A DNA stretch of 64,000 nt, taken from NCBI GenBank assembly GCA_001544595.2, contig FCOH02000018.1, positions 1 through 64,000 on the forward strand, in the 5' to 3' direction. This document shows positions 46,522 through 55,386 of the stretch, one piece after another. Each line of letters begins with the position of its first letter. The stretch's first letter is position 1. Origin of the DNA: Caballeronia peredens. Lineage in GTDB: Bacteria > Pseudomonadota > Gammaproteobacteria > Burkholderiales > Burkholderiaceae. The position numbers and the translations under genes were made by a program. The notes beneath the pieces were generated by a model. The model was not told the DNA's origin. It worked only from the letters and a program-made list of their open reading frames with translations, and did no database searches.

Positions 46522-48261
46522 ATGGCCGGTTTTTCCCGTAGTTCGCTCGTTCCTTTCATTGTTGCATTCGGCGCTTTCGGGATCGTGACATCGCCCGGAG
46601 TCGAAGCCGCCGACGAAATCCAGAACACCAGCACGACACAGGCCTCGCCCGTTCCGGCTTCCCTGCGACCGATCTCCCAGCAGCAACTCGACGGCGCCGC
46701 GGGCGACAGCGCCTCGTGGCTGCACTCGAACGGCTCGTATGCCGAGACGCGCTACGCGCCCGCCACGCAGATCAACACAACGAACGTGTCGAAGCTGAAG
46801 CCTGCCTTCATCTTCCAGACCGCCGTGATGGAATCGATGGAAACCGCGCCGATCGTCTCGAACGGCGTGATGTTCCTCACTACGTCATACAACCACGTCT
46901 ACGCGATCGACGCGGTCACCGGCCGCGAGTTCTGGCATTACAAGCACAAGATGGGACCAGTCACGACCTTCTGCTGCGGCCCGAACAACCGCGGCGTGGC
47001 GATCTCGGGCAACCGGCTCTTCATGGGCACGCTCGACGCCAAGCTCGTCGCGCTCGACGCGAAGACGGGCGGCGTGCTCTGGTCGACGCAGATCGCCGAT
47101 CCCGAACTCGGCTATTCGGAGACGATGGCGCCCGTCGTCGTCGACGACAAGGTGCTGATCGGCACGAACGGCGGCGAGTACGGCATACGCGGCTTCGTCA
47201 AGGCGTTCGATGCGAACTCCGGCCAACTGATCTGGACGTTCTACACGATTCCGGATACCGGCAGCGAAGGCGTGTGGGCCGAGAACGACGCCGTCGGGCG
47301 CAACATGAAGCGCGATATCGCGGCGGAAAAGAAGACGCTCGCGGAGAAGGGCGGCGAGTTCAACAAGACGCTCGGCGGCGGCGTGTGGATGGCGCCCGCC
47401 ATCGACCGCGCCACGCGCACCGCGTTCTTCGTGGTCGGCAATCCGTCGCCGGATCTCTACGGCGCGATTCGTCCCGGCGACAATCTCTATACCGATTCGC
47501 TCGTCGCCGTCGATCTCGACACCGGCAAGTACAAGTGGCACTCGCAGTACATCGCGCACGACGTGTGGGATCTCGACGCGGTCAGCCCGCCGATTCTCAT
47601 CGACGTGAAGGACAAGAACGGACAGATGATTCCCGGCGTGATCCACGGCGGCAAGACCGGTTTCGTCTATGTTCACGATCGCCGCGACGGCCGCCTGATC
47701 CGCGTGTCGGAGGCGATGATCCCGCAGGAAGGCGTGTGGACCCTGCCGACGGCGAACGGCGCGCGCATGTTGCCGGGCGCGAACGGCGGCGTCGAGTGGT
47801 CGCCGATGGCCTTCAGCCCGAAGACGCGCCTCGCCTACGCGGCGAACCTGCATCAGCCGATGACGTATCAGGTCGAGGACGCGTCGTATCCCGGCGGCAA
47901 GCTCTGGCTGGGCGGCGCGTTCAAGGTGATTCCGTCGGAGCAGCAATGGGGCAGGCTCGTCGCGGTGAATGTCGATACCGGCAAGATCGCGTGGGGCTAC
48001 AAGACGGATCAGCCGCTGATCGGCGGCGTGCTCGCGACGGCGGGCGGGCTCGTGTTCAACGGCGAAGGCAACGGCCTGTTCCGCGCCTTCGATGCCGCCA
48101 ACGGCCGCAAGCTCTGGGAGTTCCAGTGCGGCGCGGGCGTCAATGCGCCGGCGGTGTCGTATATGGTGAACGGCAAGCAGTACATCGCGGTGGCAGCGGG
48201 CGGCAACACGCAGCTCGACTTCAAGCGCGGCAACAGTCTGCTCGTGTTCGCGCTGCCTTGA
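46522..48261 (+). CDS. PQQ-dependent periplasmic alcohol/aldehyde dehydrogenase
   Basis: 579 residues with a signal peptide (about 1-29, ending GVEAADE). Eight-bladed propeller W-motifs recur. Adjacent cysteines Cys151-Cys152 in TFCCGPNNRG form the vicinal disulfide typical of quinoprotein dehydrogenases, and Asp320 in RPGDN fits the catalytic base. No heme motif, so it is type I and must pass electrons to an external cytochrome, which is the next gene. Substrate, and whether Ca2+ or lanthanide is used, cannot be read safely. PQQ biosynthesis genes are not in the window. Confidence 0.92.
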   Translation: MAGFSRSSLVPFIVAFGAFGIVTSPGVEAADEIQNTSTTQASPVPASLRPISQQQLDGAAGDSASWLHSNGSYAETRYAPATQINTTNVSKLKPAFIFQTAVMESMETAPIVSNGVMFLTTSYNHVYAIDAVTGREFWHYKHKMGPVTTFCCGPNNRGVAISGNRLFMGTLDAKLVALDAKTGGVLWSTQIADPELGYSETMAPVVVDDKVLIGTNGGEYGIRGFVKAFDANSGQLIWTFYTIPDTGSEGVWAENDAVGRNMKRDIAAEKKTLAEKGGEFNKTLGGGVWMAPAIDRATRTAFFVVGNPSPDLYGAIRPGDNLYTDSLVAVDLDTGKYKWHSQYIAHDVWDLDAVSPPILIDVKDKNGQMIPGVIHGGKTGFVYVHDRRDGRLIRVSEAMIPQEGVWTLPTANGARMLPGANGGVEWSPMAFSPKTRLAYAANLHQPMTYQVEDASYPGGKLWLGGAFKVIPSEQQWGRLVAVNVDTGKIAWGYKTDQPLIGGVLATAGGLVFNGEGNGLFRAFDAANGRKLWEFQCGAGVNAPAVSYMVNGKQYIAVAAGGNTQLDFKRGNSLLVFALP

Positions 48262-48869
48262 TGACGACGTTTTCCAGGCGCCTGCGCGTGTGGCTCGTCT
48301 ATGCGCTGTGGATCGTCGCGTGCCTGCTGCTCTCGCTGCCGTCGCGCTCGCGCGCCGATGCGCAGGCGGGCGCGGCGAAGGCCGCCGTGTGCTCGGCCTG
48401 TCACGGCCTGACCGGCAACTCGACCACGGCCGACTATCCGTCGCTCGCCGGGCAGACCTCGCGCTACCTCTACCTGCAGTTGCGCGACTTCAAGGCCGGC
48501 CGCCGCAGCGACCCGCGCATGTCGCCGATGGCCGCGAACCTCTCGCCCGACGACATGCACGATCTCGCCGACTATTTCGCCGCGCAGAAACCCGTCGCCA
48601 CCGACTTCAAGGCGGACCCGGTGAAAGTGGCGGCGGGCCAGAAGAAGTCCGAGGAAATTCTCTGCACGATGTGCCATCTCGGCGGCTTTTCCGGGCAGAA
48701 CGAAATTCCGCGCGTGGCGGGTCAGCAATACGCGTATATCGTGAAGCAGTTGCAGGACTTTCGCGCGCGCAAGCGCACCAACGACGCGGGCAACATGACG
48801 AGCGTGTCGAAGAATCTGACGGACGAGGACATCGAGAATCTGGCGAACTACGTCGCGAATCTGCAATGA
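48261..48869 (+). CDS. Diheme c-type cytochrome, electron acceptor of the quinoprotein
   Basis: 202 residues. N-terminal signal/anchor (about 10-32), then two class-I cytochrome c domains with CSACH (44-48) and CTMCH (135-139). Methionines in MSPMAANL and GNMTSVSKNL are suitable axial ligands. Its ATG overlaps the dehydrogenase stop by one base (TGATG), so the two are coupled. It should accept electrons from reduced PQQ and pass them to the respiratory chain. c4-type cytochromes have this two-domain layout. Confidence 0.92.
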   Translation: MTTFSRRLRVWLVYALWIVACLLLSLPSRSRADAQAGAAKAAVCSACHGLTGNSTTADYPSLAGQTSRYLYLQLRDFKAGRRSDPRMSPMAANLSPDDMHDLADYFAAQKPVATDFKADPVKVAAGQKKSEEILCTMCHLGGFSGQNEIPRVAGQQYAYIVKQLQDFRARKRTNDAGNMTSVSKNLTDEDIENLANYVANLQ

Positions 48870-48894
48870 CGCTTCACGAAGGCGGCTCATAACG

Positions 48895-49539
48895 ATGACA
48901 AGAATTCTCCGCTGCGGCTTGCTCGCACTGTTTTTTTCGATGACCGCCCACGCGGAACCCGACGCCTACGCGCTCAACGAACGCTTGCTCGGCGCCACGC
49001 GCGACGGCGATCAGGCGGCGGTCACGCGTCTGCTCGACCAGGGCGCGTCGATCGACTCGCGCAACCGCATCGGCGACACGCCGCTCATCAGCGCCTGCAA
49101 GAAAGGTCTGACGCCGATGGCGCGCATGCTGATCGAGCGCGGCGCGAACGTGAGCCAGGCGGACGTGCAGGGCATCACGCCGCTGATGGCCGCGGCCTTC
49201 GACGGCAACGACGAAATCGCCGCGCTGCTGCTCGCCCATCACGCGGATGTCGCCGCGACCGACCGCGTCGGCAAGACCGCGATGGAATATGCGGCCGGAC
49301 GCGGGCACACGGCCGTCGTCGCACGGCTGCTCGATGCGGGCGTCGATGTCAACGCGGCGTATCACAATCATCTGACCGCGCTCATGTGGGCCGCGGGCTA
49401 CGATCAGCAGGAGACGGCGTCGATGCTGCTCGCGCGCGGCGCGCGGCCCGACTTGCGCGACGACCGCGGCATGACCGCGAAGGACATCGCCGAGCACACC
49501 GGTTCGACGCACGTCGCGGCATTGCTGTCCAAGGGTTGA
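48895..49539 (+). CDS. Exported ankyrin-repeat protein
   Basis: 214 residues. Signal peptide MTRILRCGLLALFFSMTAHA is followed by five to six ankyrin repeats (GDTPLISACKKGLTPMARML, GITPLMAAAFDGNDEIAALL, GKTAMEYAAGRGHTAVVARL, LTALMWAAGYDQQETASMLL). It lies 25 nt after the cytochrome gene in the same operon, so it probably helps assemble or stabilise the periplasmic quinoprotein system. That role is inference from position. Confidence 0.88.
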   Translation: MTRILRCGLLALFFSMTAHAEPDAYALNERLLGATRDGDQAAVTRLLDQGASIDSRNRIGDTPLISACKKGLTPMARMLIERGANVSQADVQGITPLMAAAFDGNDEIAALLLAHHADVAATDRVGKTAMEYAAGRGHTAVVARLLDAGVDVNAAYHNHLTALMWAAGYDQQETASMLLARGARPDLRDDRGMTAKDIAEHTGSTHVAALLSKG

Positions 49540-49549
49540 CGCGCGCGCA

Positions 49550-50698
49550 TCAGGCCTTCAGGATTCGCTGTCCGAAACGTTGTCCGTTCGTGTCCGGAAA
49601 TAGCGTCGCGCCGACGCGCTGCGGGTCCAGCCCGAAGGTTTCGCCCGCCGCGCTCGCGATGACGGCATCGAGCCCGGTCGTCGGCCGCAGATCGCGCGCC
49701 TGATACAACGACGCGTTCGAGAGACCCGGCCAGTCCGCGAGCACGCGTCCGCCCGCGACCGCGCCGCCGACGATCAGCGCCGCCGACGCCGTGCCGTGAT
49801 CCGTGCCGCCGGTGCCGTTCGCCGCCGCCGTGCGGCCGAACTCGGTGGCGACGAGCACCGTTGTCTCCGCCCAGTGCTCGCCGAGCCCGTCGCGCAGAGC
49901 CGCGAGCATCGTGTCGAGCGCCTTCAGTTGCCCGGCGAGACGCGGATTCTGCGCGCTGTGCGTGTCCCAGCCGCCGGTCTCGATCATCGCGATGCGCGGG
50001 CCGTCCGGCTTGCTCAGAAAGCCCGCCGCGAGTCTGCCGAGGCTCGCCGGATCCTGTCGCGCGCCCGCGTCGGCGGCGAGGCCGCGCGCCTGCATCGCGG
50101 CGTCCCAGAGCGGATGCAGTTGCGCATCGCCCGCGTAGAGCTGCGAGACGTGCGTGATCAGATCGTCGGGCGCCTGCGGCAGCGACGACGGCGCATACGA
50201 CGTCACTTCCGCGCGTCCGCGCAGCGCGAGCGGCACGGTGGGCGCGAACGCGACGGCATCGGTGCGGGGCGCGGGCAGCATCGAGAGCAGGCGGTTCATC
50301 CAGCCGTCCTTCAGCCGATACGGCGCGTCGCCGCCGGTTTCGAGCACGTTCTGGCCGTCGAAATGCGAGCGTTCGCGATACGGCGACGCCACTGCGTGCA
50401 CGAACAGCGCCTGCTTGTCGGCATACATCTGCGCGGTGGCTTTCAGCGACGGATGCAGCGCGAAGGTGCCGTCGAGCTTCGTCGCGGTCGCGGCGTCGAT
50501 CGCGAGCGGCCCGCGCAACGCCGCATAAGCGGGATCGGCATACGGCACGACGATGTTCAGGCCGTCGGCCGCGCCGCGCTGGATCACGAACACGAAGCGG
50601 CGCGCGGTGTCCGCCGATGCGAGCACGAGTCGCGGCGCGACGAGCATCGCGCCGGCGCTCGCGCCCGCGCACCACAGGAATTGGCGACGCGTCAGCAT
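49550..50698 (-). CDS. DUF1501 family exported protein
   Basis: 382 residues. Tat-like N-terminus MLTRRQFLWCAGASAGAMLV; DUF1501 core with IQRGAADGLNIVVPYADPAY, GWDTHSAQN and LVATEFGRTAAANGTGGTDH, where Asp/His residues resemble the alkaline-phosphatase/sulfatase metal site. It almost always occurs beside a DUF1800 gene, as here. Function unknown; it probably acts on an exported substrate. Confidence 0.9.
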   Translation of the reverse strand: MLTRRQFLWCAGASAGAMLVAPRLVLASADTARRFVFVIQRGAADGLNIVVPYADPAYAALRGPLAIDAATATKLDGTFALHPSLKATAQMYADKQALFVHAVASPYRERSHFDGQNVLETGGDAPYRLKDGWMNRLLSMLPAPRTDAVAFAPTVPLALRGRAEVTSYAPSSLPQAPDDLITHVSQLYAGDAQLHPLWDAAMQARGLAADAGARQDPASLGRLAAGFLSKPDGPRIAMIETGGWDTHSAQNPRLAGQLKALDTMLAALRDGLGEHWAETTVLVATEFGRTAAANGTGGTDHGTASAALIVGGAVAGGRVLADWPGLSNASLYQARDLRPTTGLDAVIASAAGETFGLDPQRVGATLFPDTNGQRFGQRILKA

Positions 50699-50702
50699 GG
50701 TT

Positions 50703-52130
50703 TCATCTCCTGAGGAAATCGGGCGACACGAGCAGCAGCGCGAGCGCGGTCGGGGCGCTTTCGGCGCGCGCCACGGCGCTCGCGGTCGCGTCGGAAAGCG
50801 AGCCTGCGAGCAGTTGCGGGCCGAGCGCGCGGGCGTCGAGCGTGTCGCCCATGCGCGCGGCGAAGCGTTGCGCCAGTTCGACGCGGCGCACGAGCGCGTC
50901 GGGCGCGGCCCAGCTCGCGGCGACATCGTCGTAACCGGCGGGTGAGCCCGGCCGCCAGATCTGTTGGCCCAGTTGCGTGAGCAGCGGCGCGGCGCGCACG
51001 CCTTGCAGATCCGTGCGGCCGAGCCCGCGCAGCGCGGATAGGGTCCAGTCCCACGGCGTCTTGAACTTGGCGGGCGATGCCGGCCATGCGTCGGGCGCAT
51101 CGACGAGCGCGCGATAAACCGACGGCAGATCGCCGCCGGTATCGCTGAACACGTCGGCGAGCCGGTCGACGAGCACGGGCGGCGGCGTATCCGCGACGAA
51201 GTGGCGCGCGAGCTTTTCCGCGACGTGATGCGCCGTCGCGCGCGCGGTCGCCAGATCGTGCAGCACGGCGAGCGGCTGCGCTTCGTTCGCCTGGGCGTAT
51301 TGCCTGCCCATGACGGTGCGCACGCCCGGCTCGTGCAGACGCGGGCGAAACACGAACTGGCCGGGCAGCGCCGGATCGTTCGAATTGTTAGGAGTGCTCG
51401 CGGCGCTCGCGGTCATCGCGCCGAGACTCCAGCCGGTGAGCGCGCGCGCGAACTCGGTCACGTCGGCCTGCGTGTAGCCGCTGCGCACGCCGAGCGTATG
51501 CAGTTCCATGATTTCGCGCGCGAGGTTTTCGTTGAGGCCGCGCCTGGCGCCGGGATCGCGCATCGCGGCGCGTTCGGCGGCGGGGCTGTCCGGGCCGACG
51601 GAGCGCGGCTGATCCAGAAAGATCTGCATCGCGGGATGCCGTTCGGCCGCGACCAGCATGTCTTCGAAGCGCCCGAGCACGTGCGGGCGGATCGCCTCGT
51701 TCTCGAACGATCCGGCCAGCATCGCGACAGGCGGCTTTTCGATCGACACCGCGAAGTGATTCGCCCAGAAATGCACCAGACGCTCGATGAAAGGCGCGGG
51801 CGCCGTGAGCGCGCTCGTCACGCGCGCATCGACGGCGCTGCGGTAGACGTCGCGGATCTGCTCGGCGTATTGCTTGCGCACGGCGGGTTTGTCGGCGTCG
51901 CTCGCATCGCGGATCGCGCGCTGGCGTTCGGCGAATTGCGCGGCGAGCGCGGCGCTCGACGGCTGGCCGCTCAGGGCCGCCGGCAACGGCCGATACAGGC
52001 TGCGCTGCGGATCGGCCTGCGCGGCGAGCCAGCCGCGCGGATCGTCGGGCAGCGGCTCGCCCGGCCGCGCGCCGAGGCCGAACCGGTTCACCGCGATGGC
52101 GGCGGGCGAGAATTGCGGCGCTTGGGCCAT
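50703..52130 (-). CDS. DUF1800 family protein
   Basis: 475 residues, all-helical. Typical elements: AAIAVNRFGLGARPGEPLPD, FWANHFAVSI, the strongly conserved NENLAREIMELHTLGVRSGY and VTEFARALTGW. No clear signal peptide at this start. The pair with DUF1501 is widespread; both stops and starts are only 4 nt apart here, so they are co-transcribed. Function unknown. Confidence 0.9.
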   Translation of the reverse strand: MAQAPQFSPAAIAVNRFGLGARPGEPLPDDPRGWLAAQADPQRSLYRPLPAALSGQPSSAALAAQFAERQRAIRDASDADKPAVRKQYAEQIRDVYRSAVDARVTSALTAPAPFIERLVHFWANHFAVSIEKPPVAMLAGSFENEAIRPHVLGRFEDMLVAAERHPAMQIFLDQPRSVGPDSPAAERAAMRDPGARRGLNENLAREIMELHTLGVRSGYTQADVTEFARALTGWSLGAMTASAASTPNNSNDPALPGQFVFRPRLHEPGVRTVMGRQYAQANEAQPLAVLHDLATARATAHHVAEKLARHFVADTPPPVLVDRLADVFSDTGGDLPSVYRALVDAPDAWPASPAKFKTPWDWTLSALRGLGRTDLQGVRAAPLLTQLGQQIWRPGSPAGYDDVAASWAAPDALVRRVELAQRFAARMGDTLDARALGPQLLAGSLSDATASAVARAESAPTALALLLVSPDFLRR

Positions 52131-52202
52131 GTGTTGCTCCGTGTTGCAGCGGACGATGCGAAGTTAAACGCGCGAGCAGGCGCAATCCGTCGCGCGGAAT
52201 CG

Positions 52203-52709
52203 TCATGGCGACGGCCGGGATTGCGGGGATTGCTGCGCACGTTCCTCGGGTGGCAGGGCGCGCAGCGGGCCGTAGCGCTCCATCGCGGCGACGAGCTTCA
52301 GCCGTTCGTCGGGCGTGAGCGTCGCCGCGAAATCCGCGACCGTGCCTTCGATGCGCGCCCGCAGCGCTACATCCGCCGCGCGCGTGCGGGAGAGCGCGTC
52401 GTCGAGCGCCTTCGGGTCGAAGTCGGGCGCCGCGAGGACATGCGCCAGATCGATGCGCCCGTCGCGCGCATCGCGAATCAGCGGCAGGCTTTCGCGCCGC
52501 GTCTTGCGCAATGCGTCGCGCAGTTGTTGCTGGCGCGCAGCGGAAAGATCGGCGGCGGCGAAGCGTATGCCGCGTTGCTGCGCCGCCTCCGTACGCCGAT
52601 GCGCGAGCGGCCCGGACAGCCAGTAAGCGCCGCCCGCGATCGACCCGGCCAGAAACACGTTCAGCACGAGCGACACCACGGCGATCGTCTTCAGCGTGCG
52701 CGGACTCAT
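52203..52709 (-). CDS. Periplasmic heavy-metal-sensor-like (Spy/CpxP-type) protein
   Basis: 168 residues. One N-terminal membrane anchor (IAVVSLVLNVFLAGSIAGGA), then a helical domain like the heavy-metal resistance family (LSAARQQQLRDALRKTRRES, LTPDERLKLVAAMER). Such proteins sit in the periplasm and may bind metals or act as small chaperones next to ECF sigma systems. Its ATG overlaps the anti-sigma-like stop (ATGA). Confidence 0.8.
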   Translation of the reverse strand: MSPRTLKTIAVVSLVLNVFLAGSIAGGAYWLSGPLAHRRTEAAQQRGIRFAAADLSAARQQQLRDALRKTRRESLPLIRDARDGRIDLAHVLAAPDFDPKALDDALSRTRAADVALRARIEGTVADFAATLTPDERLKLVAAMERYGPLRALPPEERAQQSPQSRPSP

Positions 52710-53143
52710 TGATCGCTCCAGTCGGAAGATGCGCCGCCGAACGCCGTGTTCGACCACGATTGTTCGAGCCAGCCATGCGGATGATCTGCCGGCGCGGCGG
52801 ACGTGAGCAGCGAAACCAGCAGCGCGCCCGCCGCGACGCCCGCCGCGCCCGCGCCGACGAAGCCCGCGCCCGAGAACCAGATGCGCGGCCGGCGCCAGAA
52901 CGGGCGCGCGTGCTGCATCGGCGGCGCCGAATCGGCGATGCGGCGCGCGAGTTCCGGGCGCGGCAGCGGGACGGCGTGCGCGTCGAGCAGACCGTCGAGC
53001 GAGCGGGCTTCGGCGAGCGCGGCGAGTGCGCGGGCGTCGCCCGAATCGATGAGCGCGAGCGCCGCGTCGCGCTCCTGCGCCGGCCAGCGTTCCGGCGACG
53101 CGCCGTAAGCCTCGGTGATGTGGCGGAATCGTTCGGGTGTCAT
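52706..53143 (-). CDS. Putative anti-sigma factor, single membrane helix
   Basis: 145 residues. The cytoplasmic N-terminus (MTPERFRHITEAYGASPERW) has no HxxxCxxC zinc motif. A single transmembrane helix (FVGAGAAGVAAGALLVSLLT, about 95-115) precedes a short outside tail ending SSDWSDQ. It overlaps the sigma gene by 4 nt and the sensor-like gene by 4 nt, the usual arrangement for a membrane anti-sigma. Identified by context and topology, not by a sequence motif. Confidence 0.65.
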   Translation of the reverse strand: MTPERFRHITEAYGASPERWPAQERDAALALIDSGDARALAALAEARSLDGLLDAHAVPLPRPELARRIADSAPPMQHARPFWRRPRIWFSGAGFVGAGAAGVAAGALLVSLLTSAAPADHPHGWLEQSWSNTAFGGASSDWSDQ

Positions 53144-53778
53144 CGGAGTTCCTTCGGGGCGTCGCCGCCGGGGCTGGCGAGTGTCGCGAGCGCGGCTCTC
53201 AGGTTGCGGCGCGCGCGGGCGAGCAGGCTTTCGAGCGCCTCGACGCTCACGCCCATCAGCGCCGCGGCTTCCGCGTTCGGCAGTTCCTGGTAGTACTGCA
53301 GCACGAGCGCCTCGCGCTGGCGTGCCGGCAGCGTCGCGAGCGCCTGCTGCATGCGCGCGCTGGCGTGCGCCGCGTCGAGGCGTTCATCGGGAAGCGGGGC
53401 GAGATCGGCCTGCTCCGGCAGTTCATCGGACACGCTCGATTCGCGATGACGGCGCAAGCGGTCGTAGCAGAGATTGAGCGTCACGCGATGCAGCCACGTA
53501 TCGAAGCGCGCCGCGCCCGGCCGCCACGCCGGCGCGATTTTCCAGATGCGCATGAAGGCTTCCTGAGCCACGTCGTCGGCCTCGTCACGGTCGCCGAGCA
53601 TGCGGGCCGCGAGCGCGACGATGCGCGGGAGCTTGCGCGCGACGATCTCGCGGACGGCTCCCGGTTCCCGATTGCCGACGCGGGCAATGAGCGCGGTATC
53701 CGGATCTTCTTCGTTCAATGTGGTGTCGGGTTTCGTTGCGCATCTCGGACTGCGCGCGCGGCGAGGCGCTTGCCGCAT
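53140..53778 (-). CDS. ECF-type RNA polymerase sigma factor
   Basis: 212 residues from ATG 53778, though the true start may be about 20 codons later, where the family begins (DPDTALIARVGNREPGAVRE). Region 2: DEADDVAQEAFMRIWKIAP; region 4: LPARQREALVLQYYQELPNA and GVSVEALESLLARARRNLR. It directs RNA polymerase to stress-type promoters when released by the anti-sigma. The chain lipoprotein-sigma-anti-sigma-sensor is continuous on the minus strand. Confidence 0.9.
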   Translation of the reverse strand: MRQAPRRARSPRCATKPDTTLNEEDPDTALIARVGNREPGAVREIVARKLPRIVALAARMLGDRDEADDVAQEAFMRIWKIAPAWRPGAARFDTWLHRVTLNLCYDRLRRHRESSVSDELPEQADLAPLPDERLDAAHASARMQQALATLPARQREALVLQYYQELPNAEAAALMGVSVEALESLLARARRNLRAALATLASPGGDAPKELR

Positions 53779-53790
53779 TCGTCCGCATTC

Positions 53791-53898
53791 TCAATAAACG
53801 ACGACCGGCCCGCGATAGTAGACCGGATGCGCGGGATACACGACGCAGCCGGCGAGCGTCCCGGCGACGAGCGCCGCGGCGAGCAATGCCTTCAGCAT
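53791..53898 (-). CDS. Mini-lipoprotein (35 aa)
   Basis: MLKALLAAALVAGTLAGCVV then a short Tyr/Pro-rich tail (YPAHPVYYRGPVVVY). The lipobox LAGC places Cys18 as the acylated residue. GGAG lies 9 nt before the ATG. It starts the run into the sigma-factor gene, 12 nt upstream of the chosen sigma start. Tiny lipoproteins of this kind are easily missed by gene callers. Confidence 0.7.
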   Translation of the reverse strand: MLKALLAAALVAGTLAGCVVYPAHPVYYRGPVVVY

Positions 53899-53950
53899 GA
53901 TGAGCCACTCCGGTTCGATGCAGCGGGTTTCCTGTGCGGATCGGGCGCCA

Positions 53951-54271
53951 TCACGCCCAGTGCCCGTCAATCCAGCGCCAGTTCGGGCCGCGCTGCACCC
54001 AGTGTCCCGGCACCCAGCGATAGCCCGCGCGCACCGGCCGCCAGTGCCCGGGCGCCCACACATAGCGTCCGCGGTCCCAGCGCCAGTGGCCCGGGTCCCA
54101 CGCATAGCCCGCGCGCATGGGCGGCGGCGGTTCGACGCGCGGCGGCGGCGGCGCGGTCGGCGCGATGACGACCACTTGCGCGTCAGCGGGTGCGCTGTGC
54201 AATGCGGCGCAGGAAAGGACCAGTGCGGGTGCGAGAACGGCTGCGGCGAAGGCCGCGCGTTTTGTTGTCAT
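53951..54271 (-). CDS. YXWGXW repeat protein
   Basis: 106 residues. Signal peptide MTTKRAAFAAAVLAPALVLS, a Pro-rich linker (PPPPRVEPPPP), then four short repeats ending in GHW: YAWDPGHWRWDRGR, YVWAPGHWRPVRAG, YRWVPGHWVQRGPN and WRWIDGHW. YXWGXW proteins are exported or surface proteins of unknown role, common in Burkholderia. It lies upstream of the lipoprotein/sigma run with about 50 nt between. Confidence 0.8.
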   Translation of the reverse strand: MTTKRAAFAAAVLAPALVLSCAALHSAPADAQVVVIAPTAPPPPRVEPPPPMRAGYAWDPGHWRWDRGRYVWAPGHWRPVRAGYRWVPGHWVQRGPNWRWIDGHWA

Positions 54272-54365
54272 GACGTGTCTCGTCGATTCAGGGTTGCGAC
54301 GAGAGCTTGAACGCGGCGACGAGCGGAATTCCGTCGCCGGATGCGCCCGAATATGTAACGAGTTT

Positions 54366-55292
54366 TTACGCAAATGCGTCCACGCCGTCGACGAGACGCT
54401 TCGCGAGCCGCGGCTGGCGCAACTGCTCGATCCACCATTGCAGCGCGCGGCCTTCGTGATCGCCGCGCCACGCGACATAGAGCACGTTCGGCTCGCGCGG
54501 ATCGGCGGTTTCCTTTTCGACGAGGTCGCCGCGCGCGAGCAACGCCTCCACCCGATGCCGCGGCACCCAGCCCGTGCCGAGCCCCTGCCGCTGCGCGAGA
54601 ATCTTGGCGCGCATGCTCGGCACCGCCAGCGCCGCCTGGCCGCCGAGCACGCCGTACGCACGTCCCGCCGAGCGCGACGAATCCGCGACCACCACCGCGC
54701 GATACGCGGCGATCTGCTCGCGCCTGAGCGGCCCGCTTTCCTTCGCGAGCGGATGGCGCGGCGACACCGCGAACACCCACTGCATCACGCCGAGCTCGAA
54801 CCAGCGCAAGCCGGGAATCGCGGGCGGCTCGTTGGTCGCGCCGACGATGAGATCCGCGCGGCCGTCGCGCAGGGCTTCCCATGTGCCGCTCAGGACTTCG
54901 TGCGTGATGCGAAGCGAGACGCCGGAGTCGAGCGCATCGAAGGTCTGCACCACCGGCAGGAGCGTCTCGAATTCGAGGATTTCGTCGCAGACGATCCACA
55001 GCCTGTCCTCCCAGCCGCTCGCGATCTGCTTCACGCGCTGGGCGAGGCGCGCGACGTCGAGCATCAGACGCGCGGCTTCGTCGGCGAGCAGATGGCCGGC
55101 CGGCGTGAGTTGCAGCCGGTAGCGGCGCCGGTCGAAAAGCAGTGCGTCGAAGCGCGTCTCGAGTTGCCGCGCCGCATGCGACACCGTCGACGGCGCCTTT
55201 CCGAGCCGCGCCGCCGCGCGCGACAGGCTGCCGGTTTCGCGGATCGCATCGAGCAGGGACAGTTCTTCCTCTGACAACATGTTCGACTCCAT
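54366..55292 (-). CDS. LysR-family transcriptional regulator
   Basis: 308 residues: HTH (LSLLDAIRETGSLSRAAARL, GKAPSTVSHAARQLE) and effector domain. The first four residues may be an early start; MLSEEELSLLDAI begins the family domain. It is divergent from an exported alpha/beta-hydrolase gene with 94 bp between starts, and LysR proteins often control the divergent gene. Ligand unknown. Confidence 0.88.
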   Translation of the reverse strand: MESNMLSEEELSLLDAIRETGSLSRAAARLGKAPSTVSHAARQLETRFDALLFDRRRYRLQLTPAGHLLADEAARLMLDVARLAQRVKQIASGWEDRLWIVCDEILEFETLLPVVQTFDALDSGVSLRITHEVLSGTWEALRDGRADLIVGATNEPPAIPGLRWFELGVMQWVFAVSPRHPLAKESGPLRREQIAAYRAVVVADSSRSAGRAYGVLGGQAALAVPSMRAKILAQRQGLGTGWVPRHRVEALLARGDLVEKETADPREPNVLYVAWRGDHEGRALQWWIEQLRQPRLAKRLVDGVDAFA

Positions 55293-55386
55293 CGAACGAG
55301 TTCAACGCCCCGATCGTACGGCAAACGCGCCGCCGCGGTCCAACATGACGTCATCGGGTCAATCAAACCTTCGACGGAGCAGAACG

